From NCBI RefSeq assembly GCF_023217965.1, contig NZ_JALPSC010000001.1, positions 1,736,001 through 1,800,000 of the forward strand: a DNA stretch of 64,000 nucleotides. The letters run 5' to 3'. This document shows, in pieces, positions 6,547 to 16,582 of this stretch. Position 1 is the first letter of the stretch. Each line of letters opens with the position of its first letter. The position numbers and the translations under genes are program-made. Source of the stretch: Prevotella sp. E13-27. GTDB lineage: Bacteria > Bacteroidota > Bacteroidia > Bacteroidales > Bacteroidaceae. A model generated the notes under the pieces. That model was not told where the DNA came from. It made no database searches and was given only the letters and a program-made list of their open reading frames with translations.

Positions 6547-9500
6547 TTACCTCTTTATTGTCTTCTTTCCGCCAACGATATACATGCCAGAGGGCAGACC
6601 GTCGGTGGCGTGCTTAGCATCAGCGTTCTTGCGGAGCAGCTGACCAGACAGAGAATAGACGCTTACAGAGGTGTTGGCAGTCTCAATAGACTCTATGCCA
6701 GTGTTAGGATCCATTGGCGTGTAGTCGCTGTTGTTGGTAAGGTAGATATCCTTAACTTTTATGTCCTGGTTGCCGTTGCCCCAGAAAGCCACAATCCTGA
6801 TGTTGTCTGTTTCAAGAGCCTTACCCTTCTTGTCGCCGTCGCTGGTATATTTAGCCGATTGCAGATTAACCACGATTTGAGTCTTAGAACCAAAATCAGA
6901 GGTAGAGTAGCAAGGAGTCCAGATGCTGTTCTGAGTGAATATGTTGAGGTGAGAATTGCTGCTGCTTGCTCCAAGTTTGATAACCAGGTACTTATATCCC
7001 GACATGTCGGCACCGTTAGGATACTCCCATCCCATCTGTCCCCATTGTCCTGGACGGAACGTGTGGGTGCTCTCGTTGTAAGTGCCGTTGGCAAAGAAGT
7101 TTGTCTTTATGTGCTGAGCACCGAAGGGGAAGAATGTTGAGCGAACGCTGAATGTAGCCTTCAGCTCGTTGCCCATTGGGTCAGTGTAGGTGGCTGTCAC
7201 GTCGGCCTTGCCTTCAGAGAGACCGAACAGACGACCGTTCTGTATCTGTATGCAGTTGCTGTTACCCATCTCGTAGGTGGTCTGCGATGCCACGTTCTCT
7301 GTGTGTCCGTCGCGGAATGTTGCAATGACCTGCAGAATGCTGCTGTTGCCAATCATTACCTCTGAGTCAGTTGATGACAGTTCGATCTTCTCTGCAGTGA
7401 GCATATCTTCGTTGAAACCGACGAAATCGGCAGGATAGTAGGTTGCTTCATCGAAGCTGTCCTCTGTTGAGAACCAGTCGAAGTCAGCATAACCGCGCTC
7501 GGCATTCTCCTGTGTGGCATAGCAGAACAGACCGAAGCGTGCGCCAACGAACATAGTGAGGTTGAAGCCCAGAGTGGTCTGCTCTCCTAAAGGAGTAAAT
7601 GTCTCATTGTCAAGAGAATAGTAGAACTGCGTCTTGCTGTCAGAGTAGTTCACTGTTGCACGCAGGTAGATGACATCCTGTATGTCAACAGCCTTTGTCT
7701 CTTCGGCAGGAGTGAAGCTGTCGTTTGTGCGAAGCGTGTCCTGACGCCATACGAGACGGCGCTGTCCGTCTTTCATCTCTACGGCAATCATGGCGTAGGG
7801 GTCTTGCAGTATGCAGATACCGGCGCGGTCGCCTTCCTGCAGGTGAGACACATCCACGCGTACTGTTCCTAATGAAGCCTTGTTCTTATAGGCGAAGATG
7901 CGCTGTGTGAGGATGTTACGGGCCTGTGTAAGGCGGTTCACGGCAGCACCTGTCTTCATGCGGAGCCATCCCTGACGCTCGAAGAGTGTCCATGCGCCGT
8001 TGTCGGGTGTGTGGTTCCACTCCCACTGCATGCCCAATGGATAGCTGCGGAAGTTATCGTTTGTAGGCAGCGGGCTGATGGGGTAGCTGGTGCCAACGGC
8101 AGGCTTCGTCATGGATGCGCGTGGCACGCCATTGTTGCCCACAACGGGCCAGCCGTCCTTCCATGTCACAGGCTGCAGGTTTGGCATGCGTCCTAAGCAG
8201 CCCAGGTCTTCCTGAAGAATGGTCCACCACTGGCTTCCGTCAGGCGTATCTACGAGAGCGCCCTGGTGTACGGTGTTAGCTTTTCCGTTGATGGTCTTCT
8301 GTATGAGCATCTTCTCCTCGTAAGGGCCGAAGATGTTCTCTGAGCGGAAGATTGCCTGTCCTGAGGGCCAGCCGCCATAAGTAGCATAGATGTAATAGTA
8401 GTCACCTATCTTATATAAATGGCTGCCTTCCAGACCGTCCTTGTTGCTAATGACGTTCTGTTCCTGAATGAAGTTGAAGTCTTCGTCGAGCTCACACATC
8501 TGGATGTTGCCTATGCCGCAAGCTACGTAGATTTTTCCATTGTCGAAGAGCATGCCCGGGTCATAGTAGCCACGAGAGATAGGCTTCATGTCCCATTTGC
8601 CCTCGGGATCGGTGGCAGTGAGCACAAAAGCACCGGCATCGTTGCAGTTGAGCAGTATGTAGAACATACCGTTGTGATATTTCATTGAGCATGCCCACAT
8701 GCCGCGAGCATAGGCGTTCTTGCCGTTGATGAGTGAGTAGTCCTCCTTGTCAGAGAGCTGTGTCAATGGCTGTGCGCAGTATTCCCAGTTCACGAGGTCT
8801 TTTGACTTCAGAATTGTAGCGCCAGGCAGCAGGTGCATGGTGGTGCTAACCATGTAGAAGGTGTCGCCCACGCGTATTACGTCGGGGTCGGGGAAGTCGG
8901 CAGAGATAAGAGGATTCTTAAAGGTGCCATTGCCCTGATCACTGACAATGAAATTGGTAAAATCGGCGTGTGCCCAGTTCTCGTTGTAATAATCAGCATA
9001 CCAGTCCATGCAGGCCTTACCGCAAGCCTCGGGATTCTCATTGAAAGCAGCCACTACAGTTCCGTCGGCAAGCAATCTGTCGATATCGAAGAAGTCGTGA
9101 GGGTGGGTGAGGGTCATCGACATGTTGCCGTAGTAGTCATGGCAAGCCTTGAAAGCCTTACCGTACTTAGATGTAGAGCCTGTTCCCCATGTGCCGAGGT
9201 TAGGAAGGACCCAGTTGCCGTGCTCGTCGTAGTGACCTTCACCGTCGGGATTCTCTGGACTCCAGTCCACCTCAGACACCAGGATGGGGTTGGTATCTAC
9301 TACAGGCACCTGATTGTGGAACTGCCTGATTTTGTTTTGTGGGTCAGGTGTGTTGTCGCTACATCCGTACCATCCAGGGTAGTCGTGAACGGCATAACCG
9401 ATGTTGTAACCCTCGATGGGCCATGAGGCATAGCTTGTGTAGTTTGCCTGCCAGCCAGTGCCGGGCACCCAGATAATGCCTGTGAATCCGTTGGCACGAA

Positions 9501-10218
9501 TCTTGTCAACGATAGGCTGGAAGTAGTCGTGACATGCCTTCGCGTCGTCCTGGTTGTTGGCATTTCTAATGGAAATAGGCTCGTTTGCCAGCTCGATGCT
9601 TATGCGTCCAGCATTCTGTCTTATGTATGCGTTCTTCGATACCTTGTCCCAAACGGTCAAGAGGTACTGGTTGTAGTAGTCGCCAACCTTCAAGTTGTCA
9701 GGACATACACCCGGTGGGCGTACTACGACATACATGCCGTGGCTTATAGCCTTCTTCATCAATGGAATGTAAAGACTTGTGAGGTATGTTGACAGACGCG
9801 TGGGGTTGAACTTCGTGATGTCTGCCTCGCCTGTTACCCCCGAAGCCTGTCCTGCAGAGCCTGACCATACATAAGAGTCATTTGGGTCGTTAGTCCATGC
9901 GGGGTCAAGGTGCAGTCGGAAGATAGTGCACTTTGCTTTCTCCATACCAGTGAAGAGTTTCTCGAAATAGTTTAAGCATTTCGACACACTGGCAGAGTTG
10001 TAGCCTGTTCCAGTTCCATCCCATGGCGAGCCCCAGCGCCATCCGTTGAAATACATGTTGGGAGTGTCCATCACGCCATGCAACACCACATGGTTGCCGT
10101 GCTCGTCAACCAACCATCTGCCTTCGACATGCAGTGATGGCAGCGGCTTTACTCCCTGTGCCCAGCCAAGTGTGGCAAGACACGAAATGAAGATAAATGT
10201 TAATAGTTTTTTCATCAT
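6547..10218 (-). CDS. Secreted GH5-GH43 fusion glycoside hydrolase with C-terminal sorting tail
   Basis: 1223 residues carrying two catalytic domains. After a signal peptide (about 1-20) residues 25-415 are a GH5 barrel, with probable acid/base E213 in ELANEPIS and nucleophile E316 in ILVSEVDWS. Residues 430-700 are a GH43 propeller of the GH43_12-like type, with candidate catalytic residues D444 (FPDPDV), D553 (YYDPGM) and E597 (GLEGSH). A GH43-associated beta-sandwich (about 715-920), a Big2-like domain (about 940-1025) and a probable carbohydrate-binding domain (about 1030-1160) follow. The last ~40 residues (SLSGQLLRK...GMYIVGGKK) look like a type IX secretion sorting tail. GH5 would cut the backbone and GH43 would remove arabinose or xylose. 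The GH5 subfamily and true substrate cannot be fixed by eye. It is transcribed divergently from the SusCD operon. Confidence 0.9.
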   Translation of the reverse strand: MMKKLLTFIFISCLATLGWAQGVKPLPSLHVEGRWLVDEHGNHVVLHGVMDTPNMYFNGWRWGSPWDGTGTGYNSASVSKCLNYFEKLFTGMEKAKCTIFRLHLDPAWTNDPNDSYVWSGSAGQASGVTGEADITKFNPTRLSTYLTSLYIPLMKKAISHGMYVVVRPPGVCPDNLKVGDYYNQYLLTVWDKVSKNAYIRQNAGRISIELANEPISIRNANNQDDAKACHDYFQPIVDKIRANGFTGIIWVPGTGWQANYTSYASWPIEGYNIGYAVHDYPGWYGCSDNTPDPQNKIRQFHNQVPVVDTNPILVSEVDWSPENPDGEGHYDEHGNWVLPNLGTWGTGSTSKYGKAFKACHDYYGNMSMTLTHPHDFFDIDRLLADGTVVAAFNENPEACGKACMDWYADYYNENWAHADFTNFIVSDQGNGTFKNPLISADFPDPDVIRVGDTFYMVSTTMHLLPGATILKSKDLVNWEYCAQPLTQLSDKEDYSLINGKNAYARGMWACSMKYHNGMFYILLNCNDAGAFVLTATDPEGKWDMKPISRGYYDPGMLFDNGKIYVACGIGNIQMCELDEDFNFIQEQNVISNKDGLEGSHLYKIGDYYYIYATYGGWPSGQAIFRSENIFGPYEEKMLIQKTINGKANTVHQGALVDTPDGSQWWTILQEDLGCLGRMPNLQPVTWKDGWPVVGNNGVPRASMTKPAVGTSYPISPLPTNDNFRSYPLGMQWEWNHTPDNGAWTLFERQGWLRMKTGAAVNRLTQARNILTQRIFAYKNKASLGTVRVDVSHLQEGDRAGICILQDPYAMIAVEMKDGQRRLVWRQDTLRTNDSFTPAEETKAVDIQDVIYLRATVNYSDSKTQFYYSLDNETFTPLGEQTTLGFNLTMFVGARFGLFCYATQENAERGYADFDWFSTEDSFDEATYYPADFVGFNEDMLTAEKIELSSTDSEVMIGNSSILQVIATFRDGHTENVASQTTYEMGNSNCIQIQNGRLFGLSEGKADVTATYTDPMGNELKATFSVRSTFFPFGAQHIKTNFFANGTYNESTHTFRPGQWGQMGWEYPNGADMSGYKYLVIKLGASSSNSHLNIFTQNSIWTPCYSTSDFGSKTQIVVNLQSAKYTSDGDKKGKALETDNIRIVAFWGNGNQDIKVKDIYLTNNSDYTPMDPNTGIESIETANTSVSVYSLSGQLLRKNADAKHATDGLPSGMYIVGGKKTIKR

Positions 10219-10250
10219 GATAGTTTTGATAATTTATAGTTTTCTTGCGG

Positions 10251-10258
10251 CAAAGTTA
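10251..10258 (-). promoter_or_regulatory. Predicted -7 box for the GH5-GH43 gene
   Basis: Minus-strand TAACTTTG, the same sequence as the plus-strand box at 10409. It lies about 33 bp before the ATG at 10218. No clear -33 TTTG is seen, which suggests activator dependence. Confidence 0.6.
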
Positions 10259-10271
10259 ATATATATTTTAA

Positions 10272-10402
10272 TGTACGCGTGTGTAAAATAGCTAAATAAG
10301 CGCAAAATGAGACAAAATGAAAAACTGATGAGACGTGTGCGTAACGTGCGTGTACTAAATGAAAAACACGTTGGCACGTAACGTAAAATCGCGCACGTAA
10401 AT
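10272..10402. promoter_or_regulatory. Probable operator cluster between divergent PUL transcripts
   Basis: The 308-bp gap 10219-10526 between divergent genes contains several related short sequences: GCGTGTGTAAAAT (10277), GCGTGTACTAAAT (10348), ACGTAACGTAAAAT (10376) and GCGCACGTAAAT (10391). There are also two CAAAATGA repeats (10302 and 10313). They lie between the two predicted -7 boxes. The best candidate binder is the hybrid two-component regulator encoded at 27897, since such proteins usually act on direct repeats upstream of their PUL. This assignment is inferred. Confidence 0.5.
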
Positions 10403-10408
10403 ATTATT

Positions 10409-10416
10409 TAACTTTG
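10409..10416 (+). promoter_or_regulatory. Predicted -7 box for the seven-gene SusCD operon
   Basis: TAACTTTG followed by C, a good match to the Bacteroidetes TAnnTTTG consensus. It lies about 110 bp before the ATG at 10527, leaving a ~100-nt leader. The repeat cluster just upstream occupies the -33 region. Confidence 0.65.
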
Positions 10417-10526
10417 CAAGCGAAATTTAACTTATGCCTGAAAGCTAACAATAAAGCATAGCAAAAACTTGAAAAAAGAGAACCTAAAGAACTCAAATTA
10501 ACATAAAACAAAAACCAACAAATCGT

Positions 10527-13160
10527 ATGAAAACCAAAAGACAAAGCCTACTATGGGTGATGGCTGCAGGATTCCTGTTGGCAGGAAGCGGAGCTCTGAC
10601 TTCGTGTACTGACAAGTACGACCTTGATGAGAGGACTCCAGGCGGTTGGGGTTCGACCATCTACACGTGGCTTGAACAACAAGGTAACTACACCAACACC
10701 GTACGCTTGATTGACGAGCTTGGACAGAAGGAAGTTCTGTCTAAGACAGGTTCGAGAACGCTTTTTGCAGCCGATGACGCTGCCTTTGAGCGTTTCTTTA
10801 ACAGTGACAACGGTTGGGGAGTTAAGAGCTATGACCAGCTCTCCCTTGCCCAGAAGAAACTGCTGCTCTATGGTAGCATGATTGACAACTCTATTCAGGC
10901 AAGTGCTCTCTCCACCATTGAGGGTACTCCTCTGCGTGAAGGACAGTGCATGCGTCGTTTCACATTCCTCGATGAGTACGACTCTGTGCCCGTTCTCAAG
11001 CCAAGTCAGATGCCTGTCAATAAGTACTGGCAGCGTCATATCGATGCTGGCAAGGACATGGTCTGCTTCCAGGACGGTTCGCGCATTCCAATGCTGCTTT
11101 TCCTCCAGGGCTTCATGACCAACAACAAGATTACCAACGAAGACTATAACTTCCTGTTCAACCATCAGACTAATCGTGAGGATGGTGACGCCAGCGTTAA
11201 TGGTAAGAAGGTTATCAATCAGAACGTTCGTTGCGGTAATGGCTTCATTCATGTTGTAAATGACGTGGTTAGCCCACTGCCCAACATGGCAAAGATTATT
11301 TCCGACAAAGAGCAGTGTAAGATATATACCAGACTGCTGAACCGCTTCTGTGCTCCTTATCCCGATGACAAGGATCTCACGAAGACTGTAGAATATAACC
11401 GTATCTATGGTACAAATGTCGATACAGTCTATACAATGAGATACCTCAACGACAAGCGCGATAATGAGACTTTCGAGACTCCTGATGGCGCTGTGGTTAT
11501 CTCACGTGAGGGCGCAGCACAGAAGATTAAGAATCCAACTCTTACTTTCGACCCAGGATGGAACGCTTACTATTCTGCCAGCCACAAGAATACCAGCGAG
11601 GGCAATGTTGCCGAGCAGCGTGATATGGCTGTAATGCTCGTTCCTACCGACAAGGCCATGATGGACTACTGGAACGACGAAAATAAAGGAAAGCCACTGA
11701 GAGACAATTTCCCCGGCGGATGGGACACTGTTGATGACAAGGTGATTATTGAGTTGCTCCGTCTTAACATGCTTCCTTCATTCATATCGTCTGTTCCTTC
11801 AAAGTTCGCCGGCGTGCTTAACGACGCTAACGATCCCATGGGTCTGAAGGAGAGTAGCGTTGACTCTGTTTGGATGGCTTGTAACGGTGCTGTATATCAG
11901 CTGAACACCGTTTATCCTCCAACAGCTTACGTCTGCGTGTCATTCCCAACCATCGTTGACAAGAGCTTGCGTATCATTGATTGGGCCATTGAGCAGTGTA
12001 AGTACAGCTTCTATCTGAAGGCTCTCGGTACCACTTACAGCTTCTTCGTTCCAAATAACCATGGACTGATAGAATATGTTGACCCATGTTCTTACGGAAA
12101 GTCACAGCTCCAGCTGCTCAGCTTCCGTTGGGACGATGCTTCCGGTGTTTCTGCTGTCATCTATGACTATGACCCCTCGACAGGCTATCGTGACTCTGTA
12201 GGCGTGACAACCGACTACAACCGTCTTGTAGGCTGTCTGAGAGATATTCTTGACACACATATCGTGATGGGTAACGTTTGGGAAGGCAATAAGACCTACT
12301 ATCGTACTAAGAACGGTACAGGTATCCGCGTGAACAAGAATCCTGACGACGAGCACATGACTGTTGAAGGCAGCTATCAGATGTATGACAGCAAGCAGCC
12401 TGTTCCTGTTGCAAAGGTTTGGGATCAGCGCAAGGAGGTAACCGGCGGTAACGGTAAGACATATATCCTCGATGCCCAGCCTATCATGGGTACACGCAAG
12501 ACCGTGTGCAACCAGCTGGAGAATGTTCCTGACTTCCAGTATTTCTTCGACTTGCTCGACAAGAGCGGTCTGGCATCCGAGTTCTATAACCCCGGCACTG
12601 GCAAGAAGGAAGACAACAAGGCTTGTGGCGGTAAGAACATAACACTGTTCAATACCTATCATTATACTATATATGTACCAAGCAACGATGCTATCCAGAA
12701 TCTGTTCGATACAGGTCAGCTGCCTACATGGGATGACTATCAGAATAAGATTGATGCAGGTAATACCCTTGGTGCTACTGAAGACTCTCTTAAGATTGTG
12801 AACTTCCTGAAGTATCACATTCAGGATAATGCCCTTTATATCGGTGCCAACAATGAGTCTGGTGACTTCGAGACCTCTTGTATCAATGAGGATACAGGAC
12901 GTTTTATGATGCTTCACGCAGAACTTAAGGACGATGAAATCGTCGTTACTGATGGCACTGGAGCAGTTCACAAGGTGACAAAGCAGACCTATTTCGACGG
13001 TGATGGCATTGAACAGCCTCTTTATAACATCCAGGCACGTGAATACGTGTATGATGGACAAAATGCTGCTACTGCAACATCGTTGTACACCACGTCTTCT
13101 GCAGTTATCCATTTGATTGACTCACCATTGCGTAATGGTGCAAAGAATGGTTCATGGTAA
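10527..13160 (+). CDS. Large FAS1 (fasciclin)-domain surface lipoprotein
   Basis: 877 residues. A lipoprotein signal peptide ends in the lipobox ALTSC (Cys27), so the protein should be anchored in the outer membrane. The first FAS1 domain spans about 45-245 and shows the typical FAADDAAFERFF and GFIHVVNDVV motifs. More FAS1-like segments follow, for example around 475-600 (FFVPNNHGLIEY) and 685-865 (TIYVPSNDAIQNLF). FAS1 domains mediate adhesion or ligand binding. In SusCD loci such proteins take the position of SusE/SusF-type glycan-binding lipoproteins. It is the first gene of the operon, 33 bp before susC. A glycan-binding role is inferred from position. Confidence 0.8.
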   Translation: MKTKRQSLLWVMAAGFLLAGSGALTSCTDKYDLDERTPGGWGSTIYTWLEQQGNYTNTVRLIDELGQKEVLSKTGSRTLFAADDAAFERFFNSDNGWGVKSYDQLSLAQKKLLLYGSMIDNSIQASALSTIEGTPLREGQCMRRFTFLDEYDSVPVLKPSQMPVNKYWQRHIDAGKDMVCFQDGSRIPMLLFLQGFMTNNKITNEDYNFLFNHQTNREDGDASVNGKKVINQNVRCGNGFIHVVNDVVSPLPNMAKIISDKEQCKIYTRLLNRFCAPYPDDKDLTKTVEYNRIYGTNVDTVYTMRYLNDKRDNETFETPDGAVVISREGAAQKIKNPTLTFDPGWNAYYSASHKNTSEGNVAEQRDMAVMLVPTDKAMMDYWNDENKGKPLRDNFPGGWDTVDDKVIIELLRLNMLPSFISSVPSKFAGVLNDANDPMGLKESSVDSVWMACNGAVYQLNTVYPPTAYVCVSFPTIVDKSLRIIDWAIEQCKYSFYLKALGTTYSFFVPNNHGLIEYVDPCSYGKSQLQLLSFRWDDASGVSAVIYDYDPSTGYRDSVGVTTDYNRLVGCLRDILDTHIVMGNVWEGNKTYYRTKNGTGIRVNKNPDDEHMTVEGSYQMYDSKQPVPVAKVWDQRKEVTGGNGKTYILDAQPIMGTRKTVCNQLENVPDFQYFFDLLDKSGLASEFYNPGTGKKEDNKACGGKNITLFNTYHYTIYVPSNDAIQNLFDTGQLPTWDDYQNKIDAGNTLGATEDSLKIVNFLKYHIQDNALYIGANNESGDFETSCINEDTGRFMMLHAELKDDEIVVTDGTGAVHKVTKQTYFDGDGIEQPLYNIQAREYVYDGQNAATATSLYTTSSAVIHLIDSPLRNGAKNGSW

Positions 13161-13193
13161 TTAAAAAATTAAGAAATAAAAAGCTCTAAGATT

Positions 13194-16100
13194 ATGAAAC
13201 GACTAATTCTATTATTTTCATTTTTTAATTTTTTGATTGCTGCCAATGCTCAGCAGGCTGGCGATATCATCAGCGGTACCGTTAACGATGCGTTCGGACC
13301 AGTGATGATGGCAAACGTCGTTGAGCTCGATGCTTCAAACCGTATCGTGGCTTCGGCAGTCACAGATATGAACGGTAACTTCTCGTTCAAGCTGAAGAAT
13401 CCTAAGGATAAGCTGCGTGTCACATTCGTGGGATACAAGACAGTGACTCTGCCAATTAATAAAAAGAAGTATGTAGTAAAGATGGAAGATGCCACGACTC
13501 TTAAGGAAGTGACTGTCGTGTCAAAGCGCCGTGCACAAGGCTCTGGTCTGGCTATTCCTGAAGATGAGATCTCTACTGCCCGACAGACCATTAGCATGAA
13601 GGAGTTCGACGGTCTGGCTATCACCACCGTCGATGAGGCTCTGCAGGGACGTATCGCAGGTCTTGACATTGTTGCAAACTCTGGTAACCTCGGTGCAGGA
13701 ACGTCAATGCGCCTCCGTGGTGTGTCAACCATCAACGGCTCAAGTGAGCCTCTGATTGTTGTCGATGGCAACGTGTTGAACGCAAACACAAGTAACTTTG
13801 ACTTCCAGAGCGCCAACGAGGAGAGCTTCGCACAGCTGCTGAACGTTAACCCTGAGGATATTGAGAGCATCTCAGTCCTGAAGGATGCTACTGCAACAGC
13901 CATCTGGGGTTCTCAGGGTTCTAACGGTGTTATCGAGATTAAGACCAAGCGTGGTGCACGTGGTAAGACCAAGGTAAGCTATAGCTTCCGTCTCACAGGC
14001 ACCTATCAGCCTGAGGGCTACAAGATGCTTAATGGTGACGAATATACCATGATGATGAAGGAAGAGTTCTTCAACCCCACTATGAGTGACGAGGCAAGTA
14101 ACATTCCTGAGATCAGCTACAAGCAGAACTTTGCTGAGCGCAACATGTATGACGATAATACCGACTGGCTCAGTGAGGTGAAGAAGGTTGGTTGGCGTCA
14201 GAACCACTACGTTGCTCTTACCGGTGGTGGTGAGAAGGCAAACTTCCGTATCGGTGCCGGTTACGACCGTGAGACTGGTTCTATCATCAAGCAGCAGCTC
14301 GACCGTTTCACCTCGCGCGTGAACCTTGACTATTTCGTCAGTGACCGCATCAAGATCGAGACAAATATCTCGCTCACCTATACCAAGAACCAGAAGAACA
14401 ATGGTGACCTGCTTTCTATAGCATACAAGAAGATGCCAAACATGTCTATCTATGAGGAGGACAATAATGGTAACGACCTTCCTGAGTACTACTCTATGCT
14501 GTCAACGGCCACACCTTCTATTAAGGGTAATGCGAACGACGGTAATGCACAGATTAACCTTAAGAACCCAATCGCTCTGGCTAATCTGGCTAAGAACAAT
14601 ACCACAAGCTACAACATTGAGCCTGAGTTCAAGATGCACTATAAGCTCCTGAGCTTTGATGATGAGAAGACACGTCTTGACTATGAAGGTAAGGTGGTGT
14701 TCAGCATCTTTAACCAGACCGATGACTCGTTCATGCCAATGGCACTTAACAACAAGACATGGAACAACTCTGGTAACAATACTTCTACAACAAGCTCGTC
14801 AAAGAGATTTGGTATCACAACAACCCATACCCTGACATTCACTCCTGTATTCAAGAACAAGGACCACTTCGTAACAATGATGTTGCGTGGTCAGCTCAAC
14901 AGCGGTGAGTCAAACTCTCAGAGCACTACTACATGGGGCCTGCCATCAGGAACTATCCAGAGCACTGCAGCAGAGGGTATCATCAGCGGTATGAACACCG
15001 GTAGCGGACAGTGGCGCAGCATCTACCTTACTTACTCTGCCCACTATGCTTACAAGGGACGCTACATGGCCGACTTCTCTGTACGTCGTGACGGTAGCAC
15101 ACAGTTCGGTGGCGACCAGCGCTGGGGTAACTTTCCTGCATTCTCAGTACGTTGGAACATCAGCAAGGAGCCTTGGTTCAAGAAGACCCTGCCATTCGTT
15201 TCAATGCTGTCTCTCCGCCCAGGTTGGGGTATCGTAGGTCGTCAGCCCGGTCAGGAGTATCTCTACTTCTCTAAGTATTCTCAGGGTGACGGCTATATCG
15301 GCGGTTCTACTATCCAGAGCAACATTCAGCTTAAGAACCTTAAGTGGGAGCAGAAAGAGACCTACAACGTCGGTCTCGACTTCGGCTTCTTCGATGAGCG
15401 CATCACCGGTAACGTGGAGATGTACTGGCAGTACACAACAGACATGTTGATGGCTAACCGCGCCATTCCTTCTTCTTCAGGTTATGCAAGTCTTGCTTGG
15501 CAGAACGTGGGTAAGATGAAGAACGTTGGTTGGGAGTTCAACCTCAATGGTAATAGAATCGTGAAGATTGGCAAGGCTGCCTTTGACTTCAACGTTACAT
15601 TCGCAAACAATAAGAACCAGCTTACCGAGATGGATGAGTCTTGTCTCACCAGCCTTAACGATGAGTTCGGCTTCCGTAACGGACAGTATCTGAACCGTGT
15701 TGAGCTTAATCGCGCACTCGGTAGCATCTACGGTTTCCGCTATAAGGGCGTTTACCAGTACTCTCGTTATTCTGCTGAGGAGATCAAGGGCATCAGCGGT
15801 CCTAACGCTCCTGTAGCACACGATGCTGACGGCAACGTGGTGCTCGACGAGCACGGCATGGCTAAGCCAATGATGTTTGCTGTAGGCAAGAACAACTACG
15901 AGTTCAAGGGTGGTGACGCTTGCTATGAGGATATCAACCACGATGGACAGATCAATGAGTACGATATTGTTTACCTCGGCTCTTCTCTGCCAAAGATTAC
16001 TGGCGGTTTCGGCTTCAAGGTAAATATTGGTCGTTTCTCTTGGAACAACCAGTTCAACTTCCGTTATGGTAACAAGATTATCAATGCAGCACGTATGAAC

Positions 16101-16478
16101 GCTGAGAATATGTACACTGCAAACAACCAGAGCCGTGCCGTTAACTGGCGCTGGCGTGTTGACGGCGATATTACAGAAGTACCTCGTGCACTGTATAACA
16201 CTGGCTTCAACTGGCTCGGCAGCGACCGTTTCGTTGAGGATGGCTCGTTCATCCGTCTGAACTATACACAGGTTAGCTACTCGGTGAATCCGAAGCACCT
16301 TAAGAAGTGGGGACTCACTCAGCTCAACTTCTATGTCTCTGCAAACAACCTGTTCTGTCTGACTAAGTATTCCGGTGCTGACCCTGAGGTGGGCTACGGA
16401 AGCTATGGTGTCGTTACCGATAATGCACAGACACCGCGCGCTAAGTCGTTCACAGGTGGCGTGACAATCAATTTCTAA
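13194..16478 (+). CDS. SusC-type TonB-dependent outer-membrane transporter (first pair)
   Basis: 1094 residues. The signal peptide (about 1-20) is followed by a carboxypeptidase-regulatory-like N-terminal extension (about 25-105), the TonB-dependent plug (about 125-255, with LRGVSTINGSSEPLIVVDG and ATAIWGSQGSNGVIEIKT) and a ~820-residue beta-barrel. The protein ends in a Phe (INF), as is usual for outer-membrane barrels. It imports glycan fragments using TonB energy, with the SusD lid protein encoded next. A GC-rich palindromic repeat begins right after its stop codon. Confidence 0.95.
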   Translation: MKRLILLFSFFNFLIAANAQQAGDIISGTVNDAFGPVMMANVVELDASNRIVASAVTDMNGNFSFKLKNPKDKLRVTFVGYKTVTLPINKKKYVVKMEDATTLKEVTVVSKRRAQGSGLAIPEDEISTARQTISMKEFDGLAITTVDEALQGRIAGLDIVANSGNLGAGTSMRLRGVSTINGSSEPLIVVDGNVLNANTSNFDFQSANEESFAQLLNVNPEDIESISVLKDATATAIWGSQGSNGVIEIKTKRGARGKTKVSYSFRLTGTYQPEGYKMLNGDEYTMMMKEEFFNPTMSDEASNIPEISYKQNFAERNMYDDNTDWLSEVKKVGWRQNHYVALTGGGEKANFRIGAGYDRETGSIIKQQLDRFTSRVNLDYFVSDRIKIETNISLTYTKNQKNNGDLLSIAYKKMPNMSIYEEDNNGNDLPEYYSMLSTATPSIKGNANDGNAQINLKNPIALANLAKNNTTSYNIEPEFKMHYKLLSFDDEKTRLDYEGKVVFSIFNQTDDSFMPMALNNKTWNNSGNNTSTTSSSKRFGITTTHTLTFTPVFKNKDHFVTMMLRGQLNSGESNSQSTTTWGLPSGTIQSTAAEGIISGMNTGSGQWRSIYLTYSAHYAYKGRYMADFSVRRDGSTQFGGDQRWGNFPAFSVRWNISKEPWFKKTLPFVSMLSLRPGWGIVGRQPGQEYLYFSKYSQGDGYIGGSTIQSNIQLKNLKWEQKETYNVGLDFGFFDERITGNVEMYWQYTTDMLMANRAIPSSSGYASLAWQNVGKMKNVGWEFNLNGNRIVKIGKAAFDFNVTFANNKNQLTEMDESCLTSLNDEFGFRNGQYLNRVELNRALGSIYGFRYKGVYQYSRYSAEEIKGISGPNAPVAHDADGNVVLDEHGMAKPMMFAVGKNNYEFKGGDACYEDINHDGQINEYDIVYLGSSLPKITGGFGFKVNIGRFSWNNQFNFRYGNKIINAARMNAENMYTANNQSRAVNWRWRVDGDITEVPRALYNTGFNWLGSDRFVEDGSFIRLNYTQVSYSVNPKHLKKWGLTQLNFYVSANNLFCLTKYSGADPEVGYGSYGVVTDNAQTPRAKSFTGGVTINF

Positions 16479-16545
16479 GACCCACCCCCTGCCCATTCTT
16501 TGCAAGCAAAGCGTCGCAAGCGCCGAGCGCCCGAGGGGAGGGGAG
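16479..16545 (+). repeat. GC-rich palindromic repeat in the susC-susD gap (D1)
   Basis: Starts at the base after the susC stop. ACCCACCCCCTGCCC can pair with GGGGAGGGG near the end. Between them lies a spacer with smaller palindromes (CTTTGCAAGCAAAG, then GCGTCGCAAGCGCCGAGCGC) that is nearly identical to the spacer of 20362-20430. It may act as an mRNA stem between cistrons. Confidence 0.75.
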
Positions 16546-16582
16546 ATTGAATAGAATATTTATTACATAAAAAATATAGAGT

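Noticed and set aside
12102..13112. 336-residue minus-strand frame inside the first FAS1 gene
   Set aside because: Shadow frame. The sense gene has a lipobox and FAS1 motifs and fits the operon.
15477..16505. 342-residue minus-strand frame over the 3' end of the first susC
   Set aside because: Shadow of the barrel-coding region. No domain, and the start lies in the GC-rich repeat.
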